A stretch of 64,000 nt of DNA. It comes from an uncultured Sulfitobacter sp. (GTDB lineage Bacteria > Pseudomonadota > Alphaproteobacteria > Rhodobacterales > Rhodobacteraceae). The stretch spans positions 186,001-250,000 of the forward strand of contig NZ_CANMQS010000005.1 of the NCBI RefSeq assembly GCF_947500075.1, given 5' to 3'. How positions within the stretch are numbered: the first letter of the stretch is position 1; every line of letters starts with the position of its first letter. Shown here piece after piece: positions 45,431 to 54,132 of this stretch. The notes beneath the pieces are model-generated. The model was not told where the DNA came from and ran no database searches. It worked only from the letters and a program-made list of their open reading frames with translations. The position numbers were made by a program, and so were the translations under genes.

Positions 45431-46846
45431 ATGGTACACGAGATTTGCAGGCTCTACCCCTGGGGCTTGGCAAAAGTGAGGCGTGAACGAGTGCTGGCGC
45501 GGGCCAAACATATTTTCAGTGGCGGTGGGCTGATGGCGCGCGTGCTGCGGTCCACATCGTGGATCCTGATGGGATACGGTGCGTCACAGGCGCTGCGGTT
45601 GGCGTCGAACCTGATCCTGACGCGGTTGTTGTTTCCCGAGGCTTTTGGCCTGATGGCGTTGATCACAGTTGTGGTGGTCGGGTTGTCGCTGTTTTCCGAT
45701 GTCGGCATTTCCCCTTCCATCGCGCAGAGCAAACGGGGCGATGACCCGGATTTTCTGAACACCGCCTGGACGATACAGGTCATGCGCGGCTTTATCCTGT
45801 GGCTCGTGGCGAGCGTTCTGGCCTATCCACTTGCGGCTTTCTATGACCAGCCTGATCTGGCGGTCTATCTGCCGATTGCAGCACTCTCGCTGCTGGTGGC
45901 GGGGTTCAACCCCACGCGGATTGAAACGGCGCACCGGCATTTGCTGATGGGGCGCCTGACGGCGCTGGATTTGCTGAGCCAGGTGCTGGAAATCGCGCTG
46001 CTCATTGGGCTGGCGCTGTGGTTGAATTCCGTGATGGCGCTGGTGATTGGCGGGGTGATCGGTGTGACGCTCAAGCTGCTGCTGACATGGCGCTTCCTGC
46101 CGGGCGACGCGAACCGCTTTCGCTGGGAATGGGCCGCGGCGCGGGAGCTTGTCACGTTTGGAAAGTGGATATTCCTGTCCACCATTTGCTATTTTTTTGC
46201 CAGTCAGGGTGACCGGGCGGTGCTGGGCAAATTCCTGTCGATGGAGACGCTGGGCATCTACAATATCGGTTATTTTCTGGCGAGCTTTCCCTTGCTGCTG
46301 GGGCTGAGTGTGACGGCGCGGGTGATGATTCCGGTTTACCGCGAAGGGGCCGCACCGGCGCGGATTTCACGGATGCGCTATGGGTTGTCGACGGGGGTGA
46401 TCGGGTTGCTGACGCTGGCGGCATTGCTGGGACCCTGGGTGGTCGATCTGCTATATGATGACCGCTACTATGCGTCGGGTGCGATACTGGTGCTGGTGGC
46501 GCTGGCGTTGATCCCGCAGGCGGTTGGCATGACCTATGATCAGGCAGCACTCGCAGCCGGAGATTCGCGACGGTTCTTTGTCTATTCAGCCGCGCGCTCT
46601 GCCTTGCAGGTGGCACTGCTTTTGCTGGGTGTTACGCAGGCAGGCTTGATCGGCGGGATCATAGGGCTGGGTGTGGCCATGGCGCTGGCGCATCTGGTGC
46701 TGATCTGGCTCGCGCGGGCCCATCGGGTCTGGGACCCCGCCCATGACCTCATTTTCATGGTGGCAGGCAGTGCTGCAACTGCGGTGGCGATCCGCCTGCA
46801 TTGGCCGCGGATCATGGAGCTGATGGCAGCGACCCCGGCGGGTTAA
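45431..46846 (+). CDS. Wzx-type polysaccharide flippase
   Basis: 471 residues, MATE-like with about twelve membrane helices; RSTSWILMGYGASQALRLASNLILTRLLFPEAFGLMALI at the N-terminus is the polysaccharide_synt/MVF pattern. It would flip undecaprenyl-linked units to the periplasm. Start unsure: GTG 45476 (VRRERVLARAK) and ATG 45533 are alternatives, and none has a strong SD. Converges on the Wzz gene six bases away. Confidence 0.88.
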   Translation: MVHEICRLYPWGLAKVRRERVLARAKHIFSGGGLMARVLRSTSWILMGYGASQALRLASNLILTRLLFPEAFGLMALITVVVVGLSLFSDVGISPSIAQSKRGDDPDFLNTAWTIQVMRGFILWLVASVLAYPLAAFYDQPDLAVYLPIAALSLLVAGFNPTRIETAHRHLLMGRLTALDLLSQVLEIALLIGLALWLNSVMALVIGGVIGVTLKLLLTWRFLPGDANRFRWEWAAARELVTFGKWIFLSTICYFFASQGDRAVLGKFLSMETLGIYNIGYFLASFPLLLGLSVTARVMIPVYREGAAPARISRMRYGLSTGVIGLLTLAALLGPWVVDLLYDDRYYASGAILVLVALALIPQAVGMTYDQAALAAGDSRRFFVYSAARSALQVALLLLGVTQAGLIGGIIGLGVAMALAHLVLIWLARAHRVWDPAHDLIFMVAGSAATAVAIRLHWPRIMELMAATPAG

Positions 46847-46852
46847 GAGCGA

Positions 46853-48163
46853 TCAGGCTTTGCCAATCTCTGCTTTGCGCGCCATGCGCGCAGCACGGCC
46901 GCGTTTGCCTGCATCCCGGCGCCGCTTGCGTGCCACGGATTTGTCACGCCGGGCGTTTGTGCCCGGTGCCTGCGGGACGGAGGCGACAGGCATCAGACCT
47001 GTTTCCCGCTCCATCTGCCGCGCGGTGCGGATGATGGGGCGGCGCAGGTCCAGAAGAAAAGCCAGGATCAGCGCAATGCCGACCGAAGCAACACCCCCCA
47101 TCGCAGCAAGACGCTTGCGACTGGCGGTGACGGGATAGTCGGGGATCTGCGCTTCTTCGAGGGTGATCAGACGCTCACCGCGCGCAGCTGATTCCAGCGT
47201 AAAGCCCACTTCGGCTTCATTGCGGCGGGTCGAAATCACATCAAGCTGCCCCTGCAACTGATCCAGCCGACGGTCATAATTGGCCAGCGCACGTTCAACT
47301 TCGGGTGTCGTCTTCAGGCTGTCGGCCAGTGTGTTGCGGCGTTCATCCAGCAATCGACGCTGGGTTTGCAGGCTGGTCAGCTCTGTCTCCAGATCTGCTT
47401 GCTGGCGCTGGACGGTCGGCGCGCGGTTGGACCGGTCAATCCGGCTGAGCGCCAGTTCCACGTCGATGATCTCCCGGTCAATCGTCAGGAGAGAAGCGTT
47501 CAGGCTGCCGATTTCTTCGCGGCGAAACTCAAGGCTGCCTGCGATGGAGAGGTCATTCTCGCCCCGAAATGCCGTCAGTTCTTCCTCAAGTGCAGCGATG
47601 TCGCGGATCAGGTTGTCTTCCTGCCGCTGAAAGAACTCCAGCGTTTCGCGGGCCTGTTCCTTGCGGCGGTCGCTTGACAGGGACCGGGTGCGGTCGGCAA
47701 ATTCGTGGGCGACGGCCTGCGCAAGCTCGGGCGTCTCCATCTCTGCGCTGATGGTCAGCACTGCAATTGTGCCGTCATCTGCAAAGCCTTCGCGCACCGC
47801 AGCGACCCCATTGATAAAGACGGACCGCCGCAGCACATCGACCTTTTCCCACATGGCAAGATCAGCGGCATCTGCATAGAGGTCGTATTTCTCAATGATC
47901 TCCTGTAGGCTGTTGCGGGCCATCAACTGCTGTTCAATCAGTTGCAAACGGCGTGCGGAAGACCCCGCAACCGTGCTGGGGGCGAGTTCATCGTCAATCT
48001 TGGGCTGTTCGATCTGGATGACTTCGGACGCGCTGTACAGATGCGGCGTACTCAGCGCCCAAAGCACCGACGCCAGACAGCCCAGCATGGTGATCATGCT
48101 GATCATCCATGCGCGACGGCGTAGCATGTCGACAAAATCAGCGAGGGAATAGATCGTACCCAT
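46853..48163 (-). CDS. Wzz/GumC-type chain-length determinant
   Basis: 436 residues. First membrane helix ~19-38 (WMISMITMLGCLASVLWAL), then a long periplasmic part with ARETLEFFQRQEDNLIRDIAALEEEL and later heptads that form coiled coil, second helix ~352-374 (GGVASVGIALILAFLLDLRRP). A basic cytoplasmic tail (KSVARKRRRDAGKRGRAARMARKAEIGKA-type) follows. Controls polymer length together with the ATPase at 48296. Confidence 0.85.
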   Translation of the reverse strand: MGTIYSLADFVDMLRRRAWMISMITMLGCLASVLWALSTPHLYSASEVIQIEQPKIDDELAPSTVAGSSARRLQLIEQQLMARNSLQEIIEKYDLYADAADLAMWEKVDVLRRSVFINGVAAVREGFADDGTIAVLTISAEMETPELAQAVAHEFADRTRSLSSDRRKEQARETLEFFQRQEDNLIRDIAALEEELTAFRGENDLSIAGSLEFRREEIGSLNASLLTIDREIIDVELALSRIDRSNRAPTVQRQQADLETELTSLQTQRRLLDERRNTLADSLKTTPEVERALANYDRRLDQLQGQLDVISTRRNEAEVGFTLESAARGERLITLEEAQIPDYPVTASRKRLAAMGGVASVGIALILAFLLDLRRPIIRTARQMERETGLMPVASVPQAPGTNARRDKSVARKRRRDAGKRGRAARMARKAEIGKA

Positions 48164-48295
48164 CGTTCAGGTCTTTCTCACACAGGTCAGGTTGCGGGCA
48201 GGCCGCGCGTTCAGGCTGGTCATTAAACAGAGTAATCGGGCAATTATAGGGCGATCACGGGCAAGCGGACAGGGGCCGCATGCGGCAGCCGACGT

Positions 48296-49192
48296 TCAGC
48301 TGTACCGCGTGATGGAATTGGCCCGCGCCCGGTTCAGGACAACACCCAGCAACGGGGCCTTGCCGTCGATCAAACGCTCACATTCCTTCAGCTCACGCCC
48401 CATGGTCTGTGTTCCATCAGATACCAGCAGTACCGCATCCAATTGCGGCAGAAAGGCCGTGGCATCATCATAGGTCAACATGCCCGGCAGGTCATAGAGC
48501 ACCATCTCAGGCCGGATCGCCGCCCGCATCCGTTCCAGCGTGGTCGCGGTTGCTGCATCCTGAAGGATCTCGGCGGGGTTGTCTTCGACTTCGTCGTTCA
48601 GCCCCAGCGCCAGCGTTTCGCTGGGCCGCACAAGATGTGCGCCGATGGAGGTCTGACCGCTGAGGAAACCGGCGATCGGCCCGTCGACGGCCACATCGAA
48701 GGCATCCCCCAACGCAGGGCTGCGCATGTTCATGTCCATCAGCAGGGTGCGTGAGCCGGGAACCCGCGCAAGGCTGAGCGCGAGGTTCACAGCCGTGAAG
48801 GTCGTGCCGCACCCGGAGGTGGGCGCCATCACACCGATATTGGTCCAGCCGTGCTTCAGCGTCGTCTGGCGCAGACGGGTGCGCAGTTGGTCAAACGCGC
48901 GCCGGGTCGTCGGATCCCGGTCTGCCTTGGCCAGTGATTTCTGCATCGCCGAGGCTGACCGGCTTTTGGGGCCGGGCAGGGCAAGCGACAGGTCCTGCCA
49001 GCGCGGGGTCCGCAAATCGACGCTGAGCATCTGCTTGTCGACGAGGGCCGCATCGTGGGTCAGGCCACGCTGCTTGGCGCGCGCCAGGACCGTGCTGCGG
49101 GGGCGGATGCTGTGGCCGAGGATCAGCGACTTGAGGTGCTGTCCCGCGTCCAGACCTGCGTCGAGGTCGCTGTTCTGATATGTATCTCTCAT
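48296..49192 (-). CDS. BY-kinase-like ATPase without Walker A lysine
   Basis: 298 residues resembling the CpsD/CapB cytoplasmic tyrosine-kinase domain next to a Wzz partner. The Walker A region reads APTSGCGTTFTAVNLA, where GxGK(S/T)T is usual: the Lys is Thr. Walker A' LLMDMNMRSPAL and Walker B MVLYDLPGML are kept in outline. There is no C-terminal Tyr cluster; it ends ANSITRYS. It may bind but not normally hydrolyse ATP, acting as a regulator rather than a kinase. Confidence 0.8.
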   Translation of the reverse strand: MRDTYQNSDLDAGLDAGQHLKSLILGHSIRPRSTVLARAKQRGLTHDAALVDKQMLSVDLRTPRWQDLSLALPGPKSRSASAMQKSLAKADRDPTTRRAFDQLRTRLRQTTLKHGWTNIGVMAPTSGCGTTFTAVNLALSLARVPGSRTLLMDMNMRSPALGDAFDVAVDGPIAGFLSGQTSIGAHLVRPSETLALGLNDEVEDNPAEILQDAATATTLERMRAAIRPEMVLYDLPGMLTYDDATAFLPQLDAVLLVSDGTQTMGRELKECERLIDGKAPLLGVVLNRARANSITRYS

Positions 49193-49262
49193 TGCGTCCT
49201 CCTTTCAGCAGCGACGGCGTTTATGTGCAATTATGCGGCGGTCCGACAGCGCCGTCACGCGA

Positions 49263-50039
49263 TCAGCAGCCTGTGCGGCGCAATACCACACCAACGGTTT
49301 TGACCAGGACCTTTACATCGGTGCCAAGGCTCAACGTGGTGTTGTACGTCGCATCTACTTCGTTGCGGTGGGAAAATCCGTTGCTGTTGCGGGCGGACAC
49401 CTGCCAGAGGCCGGTGATGCCGGGACGCAATGCAAAGTAGGATACCGGATCGCCATACATCGGCAGTTGATCGGGCATCATGGGGCGGGGACCGACAATG
49501 CTCATATCGCCGCGCAGAACGTTGAAAAGCTGTGGCAGTTCATCAAGGGAAGTTGCGCGCAGGATGCGGCCAATGCGCGTGACCCGTGGATCGACCCGCA
49601 GTTTTTGCAGATGATCCCACTCTGTGCGGAGCTTGGGATCAGACGCGAGGTAGTTTTCCAGAACTTCATCGGCGTTCCTGACCATCGTGCGGAGCTTCAG
49701 GATGGAGAAGCGGCGTCCGCGACGGCCGAGCCGGTCTTGCGTGTAGAATGGTGATCCCCCTTCCAGATAGAGCGCCAGCGCACATAGCCCGATCAGGGGC
49801 AGGGCGATGGGCAGGCTCAGGAGGACAAGTGTCATGTCCATCAGGCGCTTGCCTGCATCGCGGTATAGCCGGAACGGCGATTCCCGCTCTGCCCGTGCGG
49901 CTTCCCATACGTATTCCCGCGCTTCCGGACCTGTGCCAGACAGATCTTCGTAGGGTACGGCAGCTTTCAGTGTATCACTGGCTACAGGCAAATCGAACAG
50001 ACCGTAACCCGGCCTATTCGTTGAAAATTTCTTCATCAC
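49263..50039 (-). CDS. ExoY-type undecaprenyl-phosphate sugar transferase
   Basis: 258 residues. One membrane helix (~66-90, [24 protein letters not shown]) precedes the catalytic part: [49 protein letters not shown] and [13 protein letters not shown] are the complete bacterial sugar transferase signature. It transfers the first sugar-phosphate to undecaprenyl phosphate and starts each repeat unit. Head of the minus-strand series that continues to the BY-kinase-like and Wzz genes. Confidence 0.93.
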   Translation of the reverse strand: MMKKFSTNRPGYGLFDLPVASDTLKAAVPYEDLSGTGPEAREYVWEAARAERESPFRLYRDAGKRLMDMTLVLLSLPIALPLIGLCALALYLEGGSPFYTQDRLGRRGRRFSILKLRTMVRNADEVLENYLASDPKLRTEWDHLQKLRVDPRVTRIGRILRATSLDELPQLFNVLRGDMSIVGPRPMMPDQLPMYGDPVSYFALRPGITGLWQVSARNSNGFSHRNEVDATYNTTLSLGTDVKVLVKTVGVVLRRTGC

Positions 50040-50490
50040 AACCCCCCAAGGGTCACTTTACATTTAACGCACCATCCCGGCTTGAAATCGCCGGTCCGGT
50101 CACTCACATACGCCGCGCAATGAGACCCGCAGCCTTGGCCAATACCCAAGGCTGCGACCCCCAAACGAAACCCACGGCACCCCTTATACCAATCAATTCG
50201 TCACAATTTAACCCTATTTCCGCCGCAGGCTGCAGGAGAAGCCCTTGGCATGTCGTGGATTGTGTTCACACCATACCAGTTTTCGGCCATTTTTCGCCTT
50301 ATTTATGCGAAACACTCTGTTTCCTGGACCTCTGATCCAATGTCAGAATTGCCTTGGGATTGTTTCTGGAAATGGGTGTTTATTGACCACGATTGCGAAA
50401 CAATCGCTGCATGGGCCGTACATTGTTGAAAAACAAGCCGATGCCACCGATTTCCGGTGGGCGGCAGCTTTCATCAATGAAAATGGAAAA
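50040..50490. other. Non-coding region upstream of the sugar transferase
   Basis: 451 bases with no convincing gene; the open frames run into the tRNA and lack homology-like features. It is AT-richer than the flanks and should contain the promoter(s) of the ExoY-type gene (on the minus strand near 50040-50200) and perhaps other control sites. I see no obvious terminator or riboswitch. Confidence 0.5.
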
Positions 50491-50565
50491 TGGCATCCCG
50501 TAGGGGAATCGAACCCCTCTTTCCAGGTTGAAAACCTGGCGTCCTAACCGATAGACGAACGGGAC
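50491..50565 (-). tRNA. tRNA-Glu (TTC)
   Basis: Minus strand. Begins GTCCCGT at 50565; acceptor partner ACGGGAT, discriminator G and encoded CCA end at 50491. The anticodon loop TTTTCAA gives TTC. T-arm GAGGGGTTCGATTCCCC is complete. The first pair is G-U. It separates the polysaccharide locus from recJ. Confidence 0.95.
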
Positions 50566-50655
50566 ACTAAGGTCGTGAGCGGTTCATTAGGCAATCGCAC
50601 CATGGGGCGCAAGTGAAAATTGCAGCCCCTTTGCCAAAAAGCGCATCAGGTCGTT

Positions 50656-52395
50656 CTAGGCGGGTGCTGCATCTTCCAACCGCAGCTGAACCCGGCGCCG
50701 GCCTTGCCAGTCATTCAGGTCTAGCCGCCCGGCCAGATGGAACCGCGCACCGCCATGCTGCTCAAGGGCGGGACCAAGGGCGGTGTCATAGGCGCCAAAA
50801 GCAATCGCATCCATCCGCGCGCCCAGCCCGTCGCCGAAACTGACCTTGAGGTGGTTTTCGCCCACACGCTTGGCAAAGCTGATCTGCATGTCGGCAAACA
50901 CAAATCGCGGGGCAGGGGCTGCGGCACCGAAGGGGCCTGCGTGTTCGATCTGCTCTGTCAGTTCTACCGTTGCGGCACCGGGCATCAACACACCTGTCAC
51001 CTGCAGATCTGAAGGCCCTGCCAGATGCGCGCCCTGTTTCTCCAGCAGCTCCTCAAGCCGCGCCATCGCCGCGTCCAGCTTGTCCTCTGCCACGGTCAGC
51101 CCGGCGGCCATCTTGTGTCCGCCGCCCTTGATCAACAGCCCCTCTGCGGCAAGCCGTTGAATGGGCGCGCCCAGATCAATGCCGCTCACGGACCGGCCCG
51201 ACCCCTTGCCGATGCCGTTTTCCAATCCGATCACGATGGAGGGCCGGTTCGAGGCTTCTTTGAGCCGCGACGCAACGATCCCCACAACACCCGGATGCCA
51301 ACCGGGGCCAGCGGCCCATGCCAATGGCGTGTCAAAGCCGCGCTCTTCGGCCTGTGCCATGGCGGAAGCGCGCACGCTGGCTTCAACCTCCCGCCGTTCG
51401 GTGTTGAGTGTATCAAGCCGCTCTGCCAGCGCTGCGGCCTCATGGGGATCTGCGGTTGATAACAGCCGCGCACCCAGATCGGCCTGGCCAATCCGTCCGC
51501 CCGCATTGATGCGCGGCCCGAGAACATATCCTAGATGATAGGCGGTTGGCGCTGTCTCCAACCGCGCCACATCTGCCAGTGCCGTCAGCCCCGCGCGGGC
51601 GCGCCGGGCCATCACCTTCAGCCCTTGCCGCACAAAGGCGCGGTTCACCCCGGTCAGGGGGGCCACATCCGCGACTGTGGCGAGGGCCACCAGATCCAGC
51701 ATTGCCATCAGGTCCGGCCCCGTGCTGCCCGCCTCGCGCAACTGCCGTCCGGCTTCCACCAGCATCAGAAACACCACCGCAGCGGCGCAAAGATGCGCAG
51801 AGGCGCCATCTTCATCCTGACGGTTGGGGTTCACCACCGCGAGGGCATCAGGCAGCGTTTCCCCGCCAAGGTGATGGTCCAGCACCACCACATCCGCCCC
51901 CACGGCTGCTGCAACCGGCCCATGCGACAGCGTCCCGCAATCCACGCAGATGATCAGATCATGATCCCGCGCCAATGCGGCCATCGCTTCATCGTTGGGC
52001 CCATAGCCCTCATCAATCCGGTCCGGCACATAGAGCGTCGCCCCATGCCCCATGTCGCGCAACCACGTGAGCAACAATGCGGCAGAAGACCCGCCATCCA
52101 CATCATAATCCGCAAAGACTGCAATCTTCTGACGCGCCTTCCAGGCCGCCAGAAACCGCGCCGCTGCCGCTGCCATGTCTTTGAGGGATCGTGGATCAGG
52201 CAGGAGATCCCGCAGGGCAGGGGCCAGAAACCCCTCTGCCTCCTGCGCTGTCACGCCACGCCGCGCCAGGATCTGACATACCGGTTGCGGCAGGCCAGCG
52301 CGCTGCACCAGGACCTCTGTGGCGCGCGCCACGTCAACACCGGGACCAACCCAGCGCCGCCCGGTCAAGGATGCCTCGACATTGAGAAAGCTCAC
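50656..52395 (-). CDS. recJ: Single-stranded-DNA-specific exonuclease RecJ
   Basis: 579 residues from GTG 52395 (GGAAGGGGCGGG precedes). The 5'-3' exonuclease of RecF-pathway recombination and mismatch repair. DHH-phosphoesterase motifs: ADYDVDGGSSAALL (~96), ICVDCGTLSHG, VLDHHLGGE, then DHHA1 motif ...KGSGRSVSGIDL and GGHKMAAG. C-terminal OB-like domain present. In the run hom - ceramidase-like - glpX - recJ. Confidence 0.94.
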   Translation of the reverse strand: MSFLNVEASLTGRRWVGPGVDVARATEVLVQRAGLPQPVCQILARRGVTAQEAEGFLAPALRDLLPDPRSLKDMAAAAARFLAAWKARQKIAVFADYDVDGGSSAALLLTWLRDMGHGATLYVPDRIDEGYGPNDEAMAALARDHDLIICVDCGTLSHGPVAAAVGADVVVLDHHLGGETLPDALAVVNPNRQDEDGASAHLCAAAVVFLMLVEAGRQLREAGSTGPDLMAMLDLVALATVADVAPLTGVNRAFVRQGLKVMARRARAGLTALADVARLETAPTAYHLGYVLGPRINAGGRIGQADLGARLLSTADPHEAAALAERLDTLNTERREVEASVRASAMAQAEERGFDTPLAWAAGPGWHPGVVGIVASRLKEASNRPSIVIGLENGIGKGSGRSVSGIDLGAPIQRLAAEGLLIKGGGHKMAAGLTVAEDKLDAAMARLEELLEKQGAHLAGPSDLQVTGVLMPGAATVELTEQIEHAGPFGAAAPAPRFVFADMQISFAKRVGENHLKVSFGDGLGARMDAIAFGAYDTALGPALEQHGGARFHLAGRLDLNDWQGRRRVQLRLEDAAPA

Positions 52396-52399
52396 ATCC

Positions 52400-52424
52400 C
52401 GCCCCTTCCAAATGGTTCAAAAAA
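52400..52424 (-). repeat. 25-bp dispersed repeat, copy 2
   Basis: Identical on the minus strand to 8887-8911. Here it ends four bases before the recJ GTG start, so its GGAAGGGGCG part doubles as the ribosome-binding site. It follows a GC-rich stretch after the glpX stop, and its T6 start may form a terminator tail. Confidence 0.75.
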
Positions 52425-52463
52425 CCCCCGCGGCGCGTCCCGTCCCCGCAGCCTGCGCTGTCG

Positions 52464-53432
52464 TTACTCGGAATCGACCGGGGTGCGGTAGTTGATCCGC
52501 CGCACGGACCCCGTCTTGGACCGCATGATCAGCGTCTCTGTCGTCATCCAGCCGGGTTCGCGCTGCACACCGGGCAATAGCGTGCCGCCGGTCACACCGG
52601 TGGCGGCAAAGATCACATCCTCAGTGACCATTTCATCGCGGGAATAGATCCGGTTGAGATCCTCAATACCCGCTTTGCGCGCACGGCTCTTCTCATCGTC
52701 GTTACGGAACAGGAGCCGCCCGTACATCTGCCCGCCCATGCACTTGAGCGCTGCTGCCGCCAGCACGCCTTCGGGTGCGCCGCCTTCGCCCATATACATG
52801 TCGATGCCGGTACCGGGTTCCGCGCAGTGCATGACGCCTGCCACATCGCCATCGGTGATCAGGCGGATGGCAGCGCCCGTCGCGCGCACTTCCGCAATCA
52901 TCGCCTCATGGCGGGGGCGTTCCAGAATACAGACCGTGATGTCCGCAGGCGCACAGCCGCGCGCCTTGGCCAGCGCGGTCACCCGTTCGCCGGGGGACAT
53001 GTCCAGCGTCACCACATCAGCTTCAAACCCCGGACCAATCGCCAGCTTGTCCATGTAGACATCCGGCGCATGCAACATGGAGCCGCGTGGGCCCATTGCA
53101 ATCACCGTGAGCGCATTGGGCATGTCCTTGGCGGTGAGCGTGGTGCCTTCAAGCGGGTCCAGTGCGATGTCCACGCCCGGCCCGTTGCCGGTGCCGACCT
53201 CTTCGCCAATGAACAGCATCGGCGCTTCGTCCCGTTCGCCTTCGCCAATCACCACCACGCCTGCAATGTCCAGCATGTTGAGCTGCTCGCGCATGGCGTT
53301 GACCGCGACCTGATCTGCGGCTTTCTCATCGCCGTGCCCCACCAGCCGGGCAGAGGCGAGTGCTGCCGCCTCCGACACACGGGCAAGGCCCAGCGACAAC
53401 ATACGATCCTGAAAATCAGCGGTGGCAGTCAT
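52464..53432 (-). CDS. glpX: Class II fructose-1,6-bisphosphatase
   Basis: 322 residues of the GlpX family, which dephosphorylates fructose-1,6-bisphosphate in gluconeogenesis. Signatures: GHGDEKAADQVAVNAMR, VVVIGEGERDEAPMLFIGE (metal ligands), DIALDPLEGTTL and MGEGGAPEGVLAAAALK. Overlaps the ceramidase-like gene start by four bases. Confidence 0.95.
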   Translation of the reverse strand: MTATADFQDRMLSLGLARVSEAAALASARLVGHGDEKAADQVAVNAMREQLNMLDIAGVVVIGEGERDEAPMLFIGEEVGTGNGPGVDIALDPLEGTTLTAKDMPNALTVIAMGPRGSMLHAPDVYMDKLAIGPGFEADVVTLDMSPGERVTALAKARGCAPADITVCILERPRHEAMIAEVRATGAAIRLITDGDVAGVMHCAEPGTGIDMYMGEGGAPEGVLAAAALKCMGGQMYGRLLFRNDDEKSRARKAGIEDLNRIYSRDEMVTEDVIFAATGVTGGTLLPGVQREPGWMTTETLIMRSKTGSVRRINYRTPVDSE

Positions 53433-54124
53433 GGTTCAACTTCCTTGTTGGTATTTCTAATCAGTGCCTGCAACAGCAGGGCAATCATGGTCCCATTCAG
53501 CAGATGCCAAAACAGATGCGTACCATAGGGCCAGACATCGCAGAGCGCCATGTCAGTGGTGCGTAGGGTGAGCGACAGAATAAAGGTTGCGGTTGCCGCA
53601 ACAAACCACCAGCGCACCCGGTGGCGCATCCACAGGGCAACCGCGCTCCAGATCAGCATGGCGATGACGGCTGGCAGATATTGCTCTGACCCGTTGAAAC
53701 GGCTGGGGCTGTCGGCAGGTGCGGACGCGGCGGGATCCGCGGCAGGCCAGATGAGCCACAACGCGACACCCAAAGCGATGAGCCCCGCGAGCCCAGCCGC
53801 AATGCGCCGGGGCGCAACGCCGCCCAGATGCGCGATGGAGATCAGCGCGTAGCACAGCACAAAGAGCCAGATCGGCACAACATCGGTCAAGGCAGCCCAC
53901 CGGGTCGCATGGGTGTGAAACAGGAACGATCCAATCCCGATCATCGCGGCAAGGCAGATCAGCAGCCAGATCGACGGCCAGTAGAGCGCGCGTCGCCGCG
54001 CCTCCACCCCCGCCCAAAGGGCTGCAAGGATAAAGGACAGGTTGGAGACGGCGTTCAGCGGCTCGGCCCAGAACGACGGGTCGGTGCGTTCGCAATAGAT
54101 GTCAACGGGCGCGTGCCAGTCCAT
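53429..54124 (-). CDS. Alkaline-ceramidase-like membrane protein
   Basis: 231 residues, about seven membrane helices. The ceramidase-family (CREST) motifs are visible: YCERTDPSFWAEPLNAVSN at the N-terminus, GSFLFHTHATRWAALTDVVP in helix 3 (metal His/Asp), and GTHLFWHLLNG near the end (His pair). Predicted metal-dependent amide hydrolase of sphingolipids or related lipids; the bacterial substrate is unknown. Inserted between hom (8 bases upstream) and glpX (overlapping). Confidence 0.82.
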   Translation of the reverse strand: MDWHAPVDIYCERTDPSFWAEPLNAVSNLSFILAALWAGVEARRRALYWPSIWLLICLAAMIGIGSFLFHTHATRWAALTDVVPIWLFVLCYALISIAHLGGVAPRRIAAGLAGLIALGVALWLIWPAADPAASAPADSPSRFNGSEQYLPAVIAMLIWSAVALWMRHRVRWWFVAATATFILSLTLRTTDMALCDVWPYGTHLFWHLLNGTMIALLLQALIRNTNKEVEP

Positions 54125-54132
54125 CGGTGGGG

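Noticed and set aside
50245-50547. 100-residue open frame before tRNA-Glu
   Set aside because: It runs into the tRNA gene and shows no coding features or ribosome site.
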